The translations under genes and the position numbers were made by a program. Shown here one piece after another: positions 5,101 to 5,131 of a stretch of 5,131 nucleotides of DNA. Source of the stretch: Merdicola sp048393175 (lineage in GTDB: Bacteria; Bacillota; Clostridia; TANB77; CAG-508). Within the stretch, counting starts at the first letter, position 1, and each line of letters starts with the position of its first letter. Under the pieces are notes generated by a model. That model searched no databases, was not told where the DNA came from, and worked only from the letters and a program-made list of their open reading frames with translations. The DNA lies in the NCBI GenBank assembly GCA_048393175.1, contig DBFJJM010000039.1, positions 1-5,131 on the forward strand. Direction: 5' to 3'.

Positions 5101-5131
5101 GAGAAAAAAGGAAAAAATATTGATAAAATAA
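5101..5131 (+). other. Tail after the amidohydrolase, possible next ribosome binding site
   Basis: AGGAG (5099-5103) overlaps the stop codon and AAAAAAGGA (5104-5112) follows. Either could serve a gene just beyond the window. The only nearby start, TTG at 5120, stops after three codons, so no gene can be called. No terminator is visible. Confidence 0.3.

Overview
The window looks like a piece of chromosome from a low-GC Bacillota, most likely a clostridial lineage. It is strongly AT-rich, has near-consensus AAAGGAGG-type ribosome binding sites, one TTG start, heavy use of AGA for Arg and of ATA for Ile in the main genes, and relics of IS256- and IS30-like transposases. I cannot name the species.

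Layout: (1) 1-1360 is a two-gene operon behind a good sigma-A-type promoter, the -35 box of which is cut by the window edge. It encodes two small helical proteins of unknown function. They appear to be paralogues built from an alternating pair of modules, a TPR-like helical repeat (A) and a helix-turn-helix-like segment (B), in the order A-B-A and A-B-A-B. (2) 1361-2240 is an 880-base stretch with no convincing gene. It holds a possible terminator, a GC-richer hairpin next to three tandem heptamers, and a 210-base segment bounded by a 10-bp inverted repeat that could fold as a branched RNA. (3) 2241-2678 encodes a GNAT-fold acetyltransferase, visibly more AT-rich than its neighbours, with a possible hairpin over its ribosome binding site. 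(4) About 2748-3331 is an insertion-sequence graveyard: the left end and N-terminus of an IS256-type transposase run directly into a decayed IS30-type transposase with stops and frameshifts. (5) 3499-5100 is an intact YtcJ-like amidohydrolase of 533 residues with its metal-binding motifs.

The genes do not form one pathway. The operon and the amidohydrolase look like resident genes. The 2.1 kb between them reads as an insertion and decay zone holding one acquired gene (GNAT), mobile-element remnants and non-coding repeats. A 20-of-21 direct repeat (1631-1651 and 2683-2703) brackets the GNAT gene and the structured non-coding segment, which hints at one insertion or duplication unit but is simple in sequence. 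I see no CRISPR array, rRNA, tRNA or recognisable defence system. The most novel material is the A-B module gene pair and the structured non-coding region.
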